Assembly: GCA_008080765.1 (NCBI GenBank)
Contig: SHMU01000006.1
Coordinates: 1 to 47,102, forward strand
Reading direction: 5' to 3'
Length of the DNA stretch: 47,102 nt
From: Promethearchaeota archaeon
Lineage (GTDB): Archaea; Asgardarchaeota; Lokiarchaeia; Sigyniarchaeales; SOKP01
The position numbers and the translations under genes are program-made. The notes beneath the pieces were generated by a model, which had not been told where the DNA came from, did no database searches, and was given only the letters and a program-made list of their open reading frames with translations. Positions 8,701 to 23,700 of the stretch are shown piece after piece; position 1 is the first letter of the stretch; every line of letters starts with the position of its first letter.

Positions 8701-11700
8701 CACTTCGATTCCAATTACAATTGATCTAATACAAAATGATCAAGTGATATATCAGCACATAATCGTTATTACTGCAACAGATAAAACATTCAATGATACT
8801 GTGCAAATAACAGATCTCTCAGTAAATACATCTCTTATAGAAAATAATATATATTTAAGCGTAAATGGTAGTTTGGATATTTATGCAAATCCTCATAGTA
8901 TTCCTTATATTGTGCAAGGTAATGCACCAATTATATACATATATAATCAGTTTGGAACTTTAATTGATACTATTATATTATCTCCCGTTTGCGATGGAAA
9001 TGCATCTCTTACTTATTCTCAGCAAATTGAAATTCATAATAATAAATTTATTGTACCTAAACCAGCATTAAATGAAGGAGATTATATCATTACAATAGAT
9101 GAAGTTATTATTGATAATATTGAATACAATTGCTCTTATTATATTGATGATGATGAAATATTAATAAAGATTTTAGCATTAGAGAATGTAGATGGTTTTT
9201 ATAATGATACAAATCCAATAAAAGTAGATTTCTCATATACTTCATATAATAGATCAAGTGAGCAATATTTTGGGAGTTATAACTTCCAAAAGCTTCCTCA
9301 AGGAATTTATAACCTTACTGCTGTCTTTTATGATATATCACAAGAAGAATCAATATATCATTATAATAATTTAATAATTGACTTTCAAGCAGTTGAAATT
9401 TATCCTCTCTTTGAAGGAGTTCCTCGCATACATCCAGAAACAGGAATGATCTCCTTTTATTTAAATGATGTCTCAGGAATTCAATCTGTTTCATTAAATG
9501 ATACGATTAATGGCTCTTGGGTAATTGATGAAAATTTCTATACATTCGCTTTTAATGATAGTAATCTTAATGATGGATTTCTAGATTTACAGATTATTGC
9601 AACAGACACACTTAATCAAACCTCAACTCTAAACTTCACAATCTTTCTCGATAAAACACCCCCTCAATTTGACATTATGGGGGATTATCCTACTCATTGG
9701 AATGGATTGTATTCTATGCAATTTGAAATTATTGAAGATTCGCCTTATGAACTTCTATTTTCTGTAAGTCATTACAACACCTATTATGATGATCTTCGTT
9801 TTACTACTCTTAGAGAAGGTGATTTGTATGAAATTTTATTTGATTCCTTACAAGTAAATGATGGAAGATATAATATAACAATATTTGCAATTGATGCTGC
9901 GGGTAATATTGCAAACTTCACTTATGAGGGGATTTATTTTGAGAATTCCCCTCCATTAATCCTATCAATAACTGAGAGTGTGTATGTAGATAATACATTA
10001 ATTTATTCTGAAGAGTTTGATGAGATGGTTTATTTTAACGATCAAAAAGTAATTGACATCTTAGCAATTGATCTTGTGAGCGATGATTTTGATTGGATAG
10101 ATGTTAATCCATTATATCAAGAGCAATATGGTGTGAAAGCGATTAATATGTATTATACGGAGCCTTTAGCATGGTATCCTTTGTCAATTGCAGGAGAATT
10201 TGATTATAATATCCTTTCATATAAATTAGAGGGAGATCTTCAAGAGATAAAGTCATTAAAGTCATTACGAATAAAGGATACTATTCTTGATGAGTTTGAA
10301 CTTATTCGCAATGGAGCAGACCTTTATATTCAATTTAGTGAGCAGTATGCTTATTTATTATCTCCAGAAAATTCAGACGATTTAGAAGGATATTATTATA
10401 AGACTGTTGAGACTCCCATATCATTACAATTTAATACAGAAAAGCACTGCTGGGAACTCCTTTCAGATAATTTAAATTATTTTAATATTTCAAACCTATT
10501 CTCTCTAAATCAAGGTGAGCAATTTCTTTTTTGGTTTAACATATCCGATTTTATGAGTGAAATTAACAATAGTTTTTCTGATAATTTATTCATTACAAGA
10601 ATCTATACGGGTATATATGATAATGAAATCGACATAACTGATGATGGAGAATTATTTGAGTGGTCACTTGGAACTACCAGCAATGAGGAGGGAATTATTA
10701 TCTTCGGTTCTGAAGACTATTCTGATTCAACATTAAACCTAAATTCTAGTATCATAATACCAAATAATTACAGTCTCTTCAAGGATATGAACGATGTAGC
10801 TCGAATTCATCTTTATTTCTCAAATGATTCTCAAACTTATGAGCCATTAGGTCGGGCATATTACAGCGGACGAGATGCAATCTGGAATTATTATTGGGAT
10901 TATTCAACAATCCAAAATTATAATGAAACTCTTTTTTATATAAAAGTACTAATATTTGATCCTGCGGGAAATTATATCGAGCAAATCCAACCAGTTCATA
11001 TTTTTGATTATACTGCTATTCAAATGATTGCAAATGATGTATATAGTGCAATCATTAACTATAATGCTAGTGCATTAGAGAATGTAAAAGATTTTCAAGG
11101 TATAATAGAAAATCTTGGAAATAGTAATTTAATTTGGGACTCGGTGGTGCAATATTACCATCCTTTAGAATGCGAATGGTTTCCTCTTTCAACCTCTCCT
11201 ATTCAATTAATTTCTAATGGCACATACCACTCATACGAGATTACATGGGATATCAATATAGATGCTGATTTTTTAAATTCCATTTATAACTTAACCTATC
11301 AATATCTCCCTGTGAAAGTATCTCCATTAACAGAGAATACGGTGTGGGGAAGCTGGGGTCTTTTTGAATCTCATTGGCAACCAATCATCGTATTAAAAGA
11401 GGGGGATTCCGTTAATATTGAAGTTTATAAGTTTAATGAATCTAATGGGTGGGTTTTAGATGAAAAATATAGTTCCCAAGGTTATATTGAATATTTAAAT
11501 GATTCAATTTATAAATTATTCGATATAAATGGGGATAACCTCCCTGAAATTATCCGATTGACCTTATTAAGTATAGACATAATCTATTTTGATGGGGTTA
11601 AATGGGATATCATTGAAAATGCAACTAAACTATCTCAATTTTCCTATTTCACATTTGATGTGTTTAAGGATGTAGATTTTTCTTATTTAATAACTGCTCA

Positions 11701-14700
11701 AATAGATAATTTAGGAGAATATTCTATTTGGAAATATATCTTTACTTCTGATTTTGAACTTCAGGTCGTCAGATATATGAATGCTCCTGAGGATTTAACG
11801 CCTACTGCCCTTCATATTAATTATATTATGAGTGCTTCAGAACCTTCTATTCTTTTAGGTGGAAGGATGGGAGACTCATATACTTCACAATTATTCCTTT
11901 ACGATTTTAATTTAAATTTCATAGAGATTATTTCAAATTATATTTTAGGTAAAATCTCACTGATTAAGTCAGAAACAATAAATGGAATAGACACTATCTT
12001 AGTAGGAATAGAGAGATTAGCGATAGGACAAATGGATATTATCTTAACATTCCATTATGATTACCTTTTACAAGAATGGATTAAATACCAGATTAGTGAT
12101 TTTGGGGACAGACAATTTAGACTCATAGATCTACTTGCAATTACCGAAGGGAATACTCAAAAGCTTATAATTGCTTCTAATAACGGTATTTTTACGACAC
12201 AAATAAATTTTAATACAGACATTCAAACGATTACTAGCCCCAAATTATTTGTTGTAGATACTTTCTCTAAATCGGAGCTTTCCTTAGATGGAACAAGATA
12301 TATCCAAGTAGAGTTATTTAATACTCCTATTGAGTCTATTAAAAACATTTTCTATAAAAAAGATGGAGCATGGACTCCTTTAGATTCGAGAAATTATGAA
12401 CACTCGAAATTTGAAGTAAAGCTATATTTAGACCAAGAAATTTACGATAATTTCGAAGAAATTAAAATCTATTACACCTTTATCTCATTTTCCCAAGAAG
12501 AGAAATCAATTATTGATCCTTCCTTTAATACTTTAGAGGGAATAGTAAATACACCTAGCATTCGAGCTTCAAGTATAATATATGATGAGTCTGAGTTACC
12601 ATTGCTATGGCTTAATCCCACTACTCCACTGGAAGGCACATCATCTACACAAGATTGGAAGCTTTTTTCTGATCTCTCCGATTGGAACTCACGGGGTATT
12701 AATTATCATTATAGTCCTTTGCTGAGTGGACCGGGCTCGTTTGCCGAATACCCATCAGTAGAAACAGAATGGACTGAAATAAGTAATAGCAACCCCTATG
12801 AATTATTTAAAACGAATGAACTTGAAAACTCTTTAATTAATTATGGGGATAATTATGATTCGGGGGAACTTTCTCAAGACCTACGAGGGTATGGTGACTT
12901 TGAAGAAAATAATTATATAGATGGAGTCTATTTATCAAATCCGTTACTTTCAGAAAGTTATGATTTTACAGAGCTTTACCAAGCTGGAATCCATAATGAA
13001 GAAGATAATTTAGATAATGTGTATAATTATTATGAAGGCTCACAAAAAATTATCGTACAAAATGAATTAATCGACTACAACCTATTAGCCGATTTATCAG
13101 ACACCAATATAATTTCTGCGGGAGAATTTCCGTCTTTTGATGTTTTATTTTCAGGTAAAGAATTTGCTAATAATTGGGATTTCGACGGGAGCGATGAGAT
13201 AGATAATGATAAAATAAAAAGTGTAGATTATCAATATTGGAGTACATCTTCTCCCGTTCCTCAAGCTACTGCAAATATTATAAGAGGTTATTCACAATCC
13301 ACGGATACTTATTATATGGAATCTGAATATGATGCAGATATTTTTGATTATTTAATAGATGTCTATCATGGAATAATTCTTACTTTTGATACCAATGTAG
13401 ATAGATTTGGAGAAGAGAAAATTAAAGATATTAATCTAAATATCAATTGGAGAGCATATATGAAGGAAGGCACAGCACCATCAAGTGGTGACATTAATTA
13501 TATACAAATTCTTAATCTTCAGTCAGAAGTATGGGAGACAATTGATTCAAATAATTATGATAGTACAAGTTATAGAGAAGATACTTTAAATCTTAAAGAT
13601 TTAATCTGTAATGGGAATATTGACAATATAGATGAATACATAGAAGATTCTACAGGAAAGGTAAAAATACGAATATTAAATAAAGGAAGAACTGTAGACA
13701 TTAATCCTGGATTAGCCACAGATTATTATTGGAATGCAAGAATCGATATTTTAAATCCAAACACATATATTTCCATAGAGCACAGCTATGATGATGTTCT
13801 TTATGAAGATAATACATTACTTCAAGATGCTTATGTAGTATCATGGTTTTACACAGCTACCAATTTTGGAAATGAACCTTATCTTGTTGTAGGAGATCAG
13901 CGTTTTGGATGGCCACCTGTTATACGATATTATTTATATACCTATTTACATGCAAATATATCTAGTTCTTACTTAACAGAAAGCTATGCTGAAAACCCTG
14001 ATTTATATTTATATTGCACCAGTTACGGGAGAGATGTTTGGCTTGCTCCAATGGACATGCTAAGGTTGTATAATACCACCGAATTTTATGAAAGTACAAT
14101 CACATGGAATAATAAACCCCCTTCCACAGGCATATTAGGAGATTATTATAATTATGAGGATCATACATGGATATCAATGGACCTACCACTTGATCAAGAA
14201 TACTTTTTACTTGAGCCTTCTTATACAGAATTAAAACAAGCTGAGTTTCACAGCACAGAACATAGTTGGAATAAACCCTATACTCGAAATTATATTAATA
14301 AATTTTTCCAGAACGATAATTATGTATATATGCAAACAGATGATTATCAAGAGCTTAGTCTTATATCTCCCACATTTGAGGATACTTATCTTGAAATGGG
14401 GGATTTCTTCATCCTAGATTTACAAACTAATCAAAATGATTTAAAACTAGAATTATTATATAATGGAGAAGTTCAAAAAGAGATTAGTGTATATGAGCAA
14501 AATGATTGGTATGAGCGCCAAACTAGGGGAGCCTATATTGATGAAGATGTAAAATTCAATCAAATAAAATTGATTGCTTCTTTGCAACCAACTGACTATG
14601 TAAAAATATTTAATATTGAAGCGGGGAGAGTGTATAAGTCTCCTAATATTCAAACTAAAGAGCTTGAGAGTGTATTAAATGATGAGGGGGATGAATATCT

Positions 14701-17700
14701 CTCCCTTTTCATGGCTACAGCAGGACAGAATTATGGCGTAGAGCTAACTCAAAACTTACCTATGACAGATAGAGAAGGGTTTGATTCGCTTCTCGTATCT
14801 TTTGATGCATCTATTTTTTCGCAATACTCACAATCCGATTTAGACTTGCCATTATCGGTTCAAATGTATAATTATAAAAGTGGAGAATGGGAGAGCATCC
14901 CAATATTCCCTGTTGTAACTAATTTAGCTGACACCCTTGCAGGTTATAATCAAGAACTTCTGGATTATTCCTTTTGGAGATGGAAAAAAGAAATAACCGA
15001 ATTTGGTTCTCTTTCTGGATTTAGACCAAGATGGACTTCAATTATCGAAAATGGCTATTTCGATCGTACGGGTATCATGGGGAGTGAGACAACCAATCAA
15101 GGGCAAATTTCTGTACTCAGCGATACGCAAGCTCCTTATCCACAACAAATTAGATGGACAAAAGATACAACAGAAGATGCAGATTGGCATGGAACTTGGG
15201 GTAATCGTGATATAATGGATCTTTCAGTTGGAGATACTTTTGTTTATTCTGGATATTACAAAACATCAAATACGGGAACGTGTGATACATTGCGGCTTGA
15301 TATGAGAATGACAAATTGGGATCGTATTTCAAATTATGAAGATATTAACCTTATTGAGGATGGACAATGGCATTATTTTGAGACGATTATAAGACCAAAT
15401 ATTAAATATTCAGGGGAAATAGTATGGCTATTTGAGTGGGGAGATGGGAGCGGAGGACATCTTGAATTGTGCGGGTTAACAGTTTCAAAAGAGAACTTAA
15501 ATACAATAAGTTTTGGCTCAACATTTCCCGCGTCTATTTCAGACTCAAAGTTATGGTTTGATAATACGGAATTTGATCCAACATTAGGAGCTTGCTTTCT
15601 TGATAATAGGCAACAGCAACCCCATAAACTCAATTCTTATTGGGCATATAAACATTATTCTGATTATGAAGGTTTTAGAACAAAAACTTTATACTATGAT
15701 TCGGATTATAACTCCCATAAATTTCAATTTTCACCTATAGAGATTGATCCTCATAATTTTTATACTTCAACCGAAGACTTTCCCGATGCTCAATCAATTG
15801 ACATGCAATTTTCTAAAGCAAATTTCTTTGATGATTTTATTAAAAATGGTCGGGAGATTAAGATCCGCTTAATTACTAATAAATTAGGTTCAGGAGAATA
15901 TATGTGTATTGGAGATTTTAAAACCCATACACTCACAAATAGCAGTTATTTGAATTACGATAATTTTGATTATGCTTATGATCTTGTTGAAACTACACGA
16001 TTTCCCGATAAGATCGATTTAAAAGAAGATGGAGTATATTTATATGGACAGAGCAGTTTTAATTTTGATACTCAGCAGAATCTAATCGAAAAATTTCAAA
16101 CTGATTTGAATTTCTACTTTGATTCTTATGATACGATTATGAAGCCTATTCTTCTTTATGAACCTATTCAATTATATGCGGGAGACGAGATTATTGTAAC
16201 ATGCAAGCCATTTACCTCTAATGATATTATTTTAAGTTTAGGTTCACCAAATTATCAGCAAGCATATCAACTGTTATTATTAGAAAATCAAAATAAAAAT
16301 TTCGAAACTCGAAAGATTAGACTTAATGTTCCTCAAGATATTTTGCTAGATTCAATAACATTTATGGGTCAGTTAGGAAGGAATGAATTTCTTAATATTT
16401 GTTCCGTCTCTATTATGGGTTTTGATAGAGATCCGAGAATAGATGCTTTCATAGAGAAAATAGATATGCGGAAAGTGGAGGTCATAGATGGTATCGAGGT
16501 TTCTGATAGTTCTTATGAAAATGCTGAAGAAACAGATTTACAATATTGGTCTATCAATTCTGAGTATAAATCTGAACATGAGCTTACAATAGAAACTTGG
16601 TTCTCTACCCTTTCTCCAGAACAATTATTAGATGCTAAAAAACTGCAAATTCGTTTAAATGCCTATTCTAACCAACTCCCATTAATTATGTTTTCTTATT
16701 CTTTTTGGAATTTTGGAACAGGTCGTTATGAAGTAATTACTCCAATTTTTGAAGAAGAAACGGGAGATGTACTATTTGAATTTGAAAGGGATATATTCAA
16801 TGAAAAGCTGTTTAATACTGAAAATAATACTTACATGCTCCAATTCAAAATCCAATGTAAGTGGAATCAACCGTTTAGCCTTAATATTGATTCTTTATAT
16901 GCTAATATAGTTGGTTTATGGAACAATGCTTATGATCTATATCAAGCAAAATTTGTATTTTCAAAAGTTCAGAGTGTTCAAAATGGACAAATAACATTAA
17001 TGTTAGATGATGATGTGTTTATAACATTAGATGATGAAGACCTACGACCTCCAGAGTGGGGTGAAAATGAAGTGGTATTCTATTATAATTCTAGCTCAGA
17101 ATTATGGAATATCTATGTTAACTATGATAAAACTATTCGCAGTACGACACCCCCAAATAAAACAATATATGATCCATTTCCAAAAATTCCAATACCTCGA
17201 ATTATTACAGATTATTCTCAAGATAATGATGGAATTATTTTTCATACAATTGATTCTCTTTTCTATAGAAGGATACAAAATGAGTATGATTTCGAGAGTT
17301 ATAAACATCTTATTGCTTGCTCTAGAAAGGAACATATAGATTTTAGGGATTTCGGAGACTCGAATATTATCACTCAGTCCAAGCATACTTTTACACAAGT
17401 AAGCTCAGATATTCGCGTTTTATACTCTTTCCAAGATGAGATGATTCCAGAAAATATTTTTTCATATAATTTAATTCCTGAATATATGGATAATGATACT
17501 CTAGATAACTTCTTTTTAAATAAACATGAATATTATGAAAATGTAATTCCTTTAACTAAATTTAATTTATTGGAGGCAGAATATCATAGTCCAATTAATA
17601 TCTTAGGTAAATCCTTTTTTGAAGCGGATTCACATTTAGATGCTTTAAAGCCTTCAAATGATACTTTATATTCTATGAATCCTTGTCTTTGGGGTTATTC

Positions 17701-20700
17701 GGTAAGCGAAGATTTAGATAATTTAGATATTGGTGCTACAAGTGGTTTAGATATTATCTCTGCAGAGAGAGAATGGTCATTTAATCTCCCTTCTGAGTAT
17801 GAAGAATATTATGATGATGAACAAGAACATAATGGTAGATGGCATCATGCTAATATTTATGCTGATATCTCGACTGGTGGGGGCCCCTTAACCCCACTGA
17901 CAGGTTATGCTCTTTTATCAGCAAGTTTAGATGTATGGGATTATGCAGTTGGGAGTTTTAAAACGGTCTCCACATGGGGAGTTATCCCTATGGTTACTCC
18001 TGATGGAATTCCTTATCCTATTATAGACTCGAAAGATGATGTAATGTATATCGATACATCATCATTAACAGATCCTATTGCAGATAATGGGCAAATGAAT
18101 TTTAGATTTACTTATATTGGAATGAAACAAGGTGATTGGATTACGATTTGGGCGGATTTCGGAGATTTTAAAATTGATCTTTATTTTGAAAGTCATTTAA
18201 ATGCTACGCTTGAATTTGAAGAAGATGTTTTAGATGGTGAAACAGATTATGCACTTTTCTTTTTAGGAAAGACAGATAGTTTTTCTCTCTCTAAACCAGA
18301 AGTACGCATAAAAAGAGAGGGGGAAGAGGCTTGGGAACGTGTATTTGAATTTACGGATGAATGGTCTTTGCACTCAGTCTATTCTTTAGATAACCCCACA
18401 GCTCTGAATATTTATTTTCCACATTATCCGTCTTATACACCATCTATTTCTCTCGATGACTTTTTTCTATTCAAGATGGATTCTATTTCAGAGAGTAATT
18501 TCTCTATTGATGATTGCAAATGTATTGAAATAGAATCTTCAAGAGCGAAAAATTATACTGGTATCGTGGGAAACGAGGATTCGGAAAATTATATGAGATT
18601 TTATAATGATCCCATTTTTGGAAATAATAACCTTGAATTCACTCTAAGAAATACAATTATCACTCCCACATTTGGGAGATCCGATGAAGTATTTACTGAT
18701 TTAGAATTAGATGATTTAAATTTAGATTTCCATCTATATACACAGAATTTCCCCAGTTCATCTGATTTTGTAGAGGGTTTTGATCCTACAAAATATGATA
18801 TTGATACATTAAATTATTCAGAGGGGAGATTCAAGCATAGTGCAATTGATGAGATACAAGTGCCTCTCATTACACCAATCCAGCTTACATTTGAAGAAGA
18901 TTTAGCACTTTTAAATGATGCAAGTCTTCAATTAGAGTTGGCACTATTCGAAGAGATTTCAATACAAAATAGAAAGTATAATGATGAATGGGGGTTAAGA
19001 CATAGATTAGTTTATTATAATCATAGCTCTGAATCGTGGGAAGATTTTGATGGAATAATTAATATAAATAGTAATGGCATTACAAGATCTGTATGGACTC
19101 CTGAAAATGAGGACTTATCAAATCCATTATATTATATCCAAGAACCAGATCTCAATTATTTTGTACCACTTTATGATACCAATGATATTTCTTTATTTAA
19201 TCCCTTCCTCCTTAAGAATTTGCATTCTGGAATTCTAAAGGATAATCAAATAAGCTTAGCATGGATTTCATATATTTTTCCTTATAATCTTAGTGAAAGA
19301 CCGTTTGAGCGGGAAAATTCAAGTATTCCTATTTTTATCTCTCAAGAAATAGATGTTAAGGAATGTGTACTCTTACAAGATTATATGCCCGTTGTATATT
19401 CTGAATCCACCTTTTCTTCTACACAAGAACTAAACGATGATTTTGAAATTCCCCTTAACATTTTAGAGCCAAAAGTAGGAGAAATCGTGAAGGTTATAGG
19501 TCACTATAGAACTATTGATGGTATCTTAGAAAATCATCCTATTTTTAATTATTATATTACTAATGATGGAAAGCTTTCCATTAAATTTTGCAATAAGCGT
19601 GATCTTTTTACCAATATTACTATTTATTATACTCCTTTAGTTAAGTTTAAACACGTTTCCGAAGGTTCAATAGAAAAATGGTATGCCCCAGAAAGTATTG
19701 GGTTATATTCATCACCTTACTTCATTACAAATGTTCAAGATTCTGAAAAAAGTTATGGCTCCGCAATCCATCCGAGTTTGCCAACTAATATTACATTTTC
19801 AGAAGATGATCAAGGACCATATATCATGTTTAAAAATGGAATTATACCTATTGATGATGTATATGGTGCGGTTCATTATGCAAAATATGATGAAGCTTAT
19901 ACATTCTCTCATCCTATAGAAGATTATATTCTTTGTCCCCATGAAATCCTTGAGAACCAAGATAATCTCATTGATGGAAAACTCTCTATTGACATTAAAG
20001 TAGGATTTAATGATGTGAAATATAGTGAATTAAGCCAAGTTGATGCCCAAGATTATCACATAAAAGTTCAATTGTATTTAAGGGATGAGAAGGGGCAAAC
20101 AACATATATAGGAAAGAAAAAATATTCGTTAAGCAGTGATTCATTAGACTTTTCTCTACATAGATTAAATATTTCATTAAGCTCATTTAATCTCATTGAA
20201 AAGGGGATGAGTCTTATTGCTCAAGCATTAACCAAAGACTTGAATAATGATTTATTGATAAAAGTATCTTCACAAATAGCAAATGTAAAGGTGAATGGTC
20301 CCCTATTTAGGGGATATTACGCTCAACAAATCATAAACAGCACATTCTCCGCTCAAACTACTAATGAACAGAAAAATTATAATGGATATTCAGTTACTCA
20401 AGATTATATTCAAGAATCTCAGCAAAATGTTGCGCTTACCTTCATTCAGCAAGGGAAATATACCTTTAACTCAGAATTATTGAAATACAATGAATTATTT
20501 GAATTAATTTCCTTAAAAGCGGGTAATATCCATGTGAATGAAAAGGATTATATATTCAATCAGGCAGAGCAGACTATTACTCTTTTAGGAAACTATTCAT
20601 CCTTTTCTGGAATCTTGCTAGCCAACATATCTTATCAAGCATTTCAATGGAAGCATAATCGAATATCCACCTTAGAACCGATTATAATTTCCTTCCCTAG

Positions 20701-23700
20701 TCAAAATTACATTGAGCAATATACAAAATATCTTGAATTTTGTATTGATTTTAATTCAATACCAGGATTCGAAGTATGGAATTTTGATCCTATTACAGGT
20801 GAACAAATTCTTACTCAAGAAGAGAAATCTGCAAACTTGTTATCTCTCTATTTATTCAACTTTGCTACTTATATATGGGATAAAGTAAATCCTATTATAT
20901 ATGAAGCGTATAATACTACTTTCTCCTATGTCCTTGATAGAAAAAACATACAATTTGAAAATTATTATAATAGAACGAGTGAAGGGTTTCAAGTAAAAGC
21001 AATTTTAGCTGTTGAAAGTGAAGAGGGAATTGAAGAGTATTTCTCTGTCTCTTCAAGTTTAGATATTAATGGTATCTCCGCTAATCTATATTATAATCTA
21101 CCTAAAACAGAGTATTACATGAATCCATCGGTTATGTTTGATATTGATGTATCAAAATATCTCAAAAATGAAGACAATATCCTTCAAGAGCTTACTATAA
21201 ACCTAAATTATCAATCAAACTTAGAGATGGCAGATGCATTAATGCAATATGCATTAATAGAAGAACAGTATAGCTTTTTCTTACAAGATAAGTATCTCCA
21301 TTTTACAGAATTCAATTTAACCGATGGGATCTCATTAACTTTGAGTAAAGAGCAATTAGAAGGTTTAGTTTTCCATTCTAAAGAGCATGATGCGTATTAC
21401 TTGCGGGGAAAATTGGAGTATGATTGGAATTGCATAATGGAAATGAATCTTCAGAATGTAAATGCTGAAATTACCGCTTCTCTCTCATTGAATTATTATG
21501 ATATGATTGCAAAGTATACATCTATTGATACCACACAAATCTCTACATTCAATTTAAACGGTGTGAATGCTAATAGTTATGAACTTCAAGAAATACAAGC
21601 ACCAAATTATGTTGAAAATGATGGAAGTATTCAAATGATGGAAGATGATTCCATTTCCGATATTGGTATTCTTGGTGGCTTTTTAAGAAACTCTCCTTCT
21701 AAACAGCGGTTAATGATAAAACAACAACTATATAATCGCTTTGAGGAAGCTCAAGAATATGAATCTCAAGATATTTTGATTGAGCAAAGATATAATGATT
21801 ATATATTACGATTTAACACACCAATTGGATATTTAAACTCTCCAACCATATCTTATGTCGCAAATAATCAAAATTTTATATTTACTACTTGCTATCAAGT
21901 AAAAAATGTAAGCTTTTATTATTTCAATGAATCAATATCTGAGTATTATTATCTTGATGAGTTTATTTCTGAGCAAAACGACCATGAACATTGGTCTTTA
22001 GAACTTATTAATATATCGGAATTAACGGGTATAGGGAATAATGAAACTTTACAAGTAAAAATTACACTCGAAGACTTTTTCGGAAACACTAATGATTACA
22101 TATTTAATTATACTACAGATTACGAAGCTCCACTTTTGCAGATATTCATAGGTGATGGTTCAGAAAGTTTCGAACATCCCTCAAATAATATCGCAACTCC
22201 TAGCATACCAATTATGTTTAACCATAATGAACTCCTTGATACAGTTAGCACACATCAATATCGAATTATTGATTTAACTACAGGGCTAAACACTGAATGG
22301 ATAGATTTTAAAATAGAAGATATAACTATAATCGGAAATTTGGCAAAAGAGCTTCCACAAAATTTTACAATAGAATATAAAGTAATTGATATATGCGGTA
22401 ATACTGCTATTAATAGTACTTATAATAATGATTATAGACAAATCTGTTATAGTTCTGAAATTGATATTGTTTGGAATGAAAATGATAATACTATAAATCT
22501 TAGCTCTCAAGAATTTAGTGAAAGAGAACTCACTTTCGAGGGAGACTTCGGAGGAATAGATACTCTTGATGTAAAAATTAATGGATTTCATTTCGGTTCT
22601 GCGGTGAAAATTTCGAGTGATAATATCTATTCTATAAATTTTGGTACAGAGAATACAATGAACACGATTATTGGATATTCAGATTCCTTGCTAAATTCTA
22701 AAATTTTTAGTAATAATAATCCAGCAAACCATTATTGTTGGGATACCAGAAGAGAGAATATGTTTGGAGTAACTAAACATGTACTCATTGATGGTGATCT
22801 CTATATTGTGAATCCCCTCACGGATAACAAAACTGTGGTGATGGATTTGAATTATTTATATGAAAGAGGATTTTCCTTACCAGAATTTGTGAATATTCAT
22901 GAAGCGTATTATTATAATAAGTCCGCAGATTACTCTAAGGAATCTATCAGTTTTGGACATTATTTAGTAGATAGAGATGGAAAAGTAGCTTTTCCTAAAA
23001 ATTCAATAATCCATTTATTATACAACGAATCTCAACATATTGCGGGGCAAAAAATATATTTTGATTATACATCCTCCCCATTTGCTGAAAGCTTAAGATT
23101 GTTAAATGCAGAAGGATTCTTCATAAATATCAGTATCCCTGCCCTTTATTATAGGCATACTACATTAGAAAAGCTCACAGTTTTGTTTAATGACATAATG
23201 GGAAATACCTATTCTAAGACTTTTTATGACCTTGATCTTCGAAAATATTTCATGGATACTGTGAAAGAACAATATGAGCATATTGTTTTCGGAATGGGGA
23301 AGATGATGAATCTTCAACTATTTATTGATATGAATGAACTTCGCCTTTCAAATCCTGACGCGGGTGGAGTGTTTGATTTAGCCCTTCTTGATTCGATATC
23401 CTTTCAAATAGCTGATAATAAACGATGGCCAACATCTTTTATGGAATATAATGAGGATTATAGTGTTTTGAATCTGCCTTATCAGAGGTTTGCTGTTCAT
23501 GATATTAGGTTATATAATTATCTTTCAGATATAGTTCACACGGATGAAGAGGGATTAGTGTCTTCAACAATAGAGTTAATCGCTTCTGAGAACTATAATT
23601 ATCACGCAAATGACCAAATAAAAATTGCTCGACAAGTCATCCCAATTACAGAACTTAAAATTTTCCATAATAGAGAAGAAATTACAGGACAAGAACAAAC

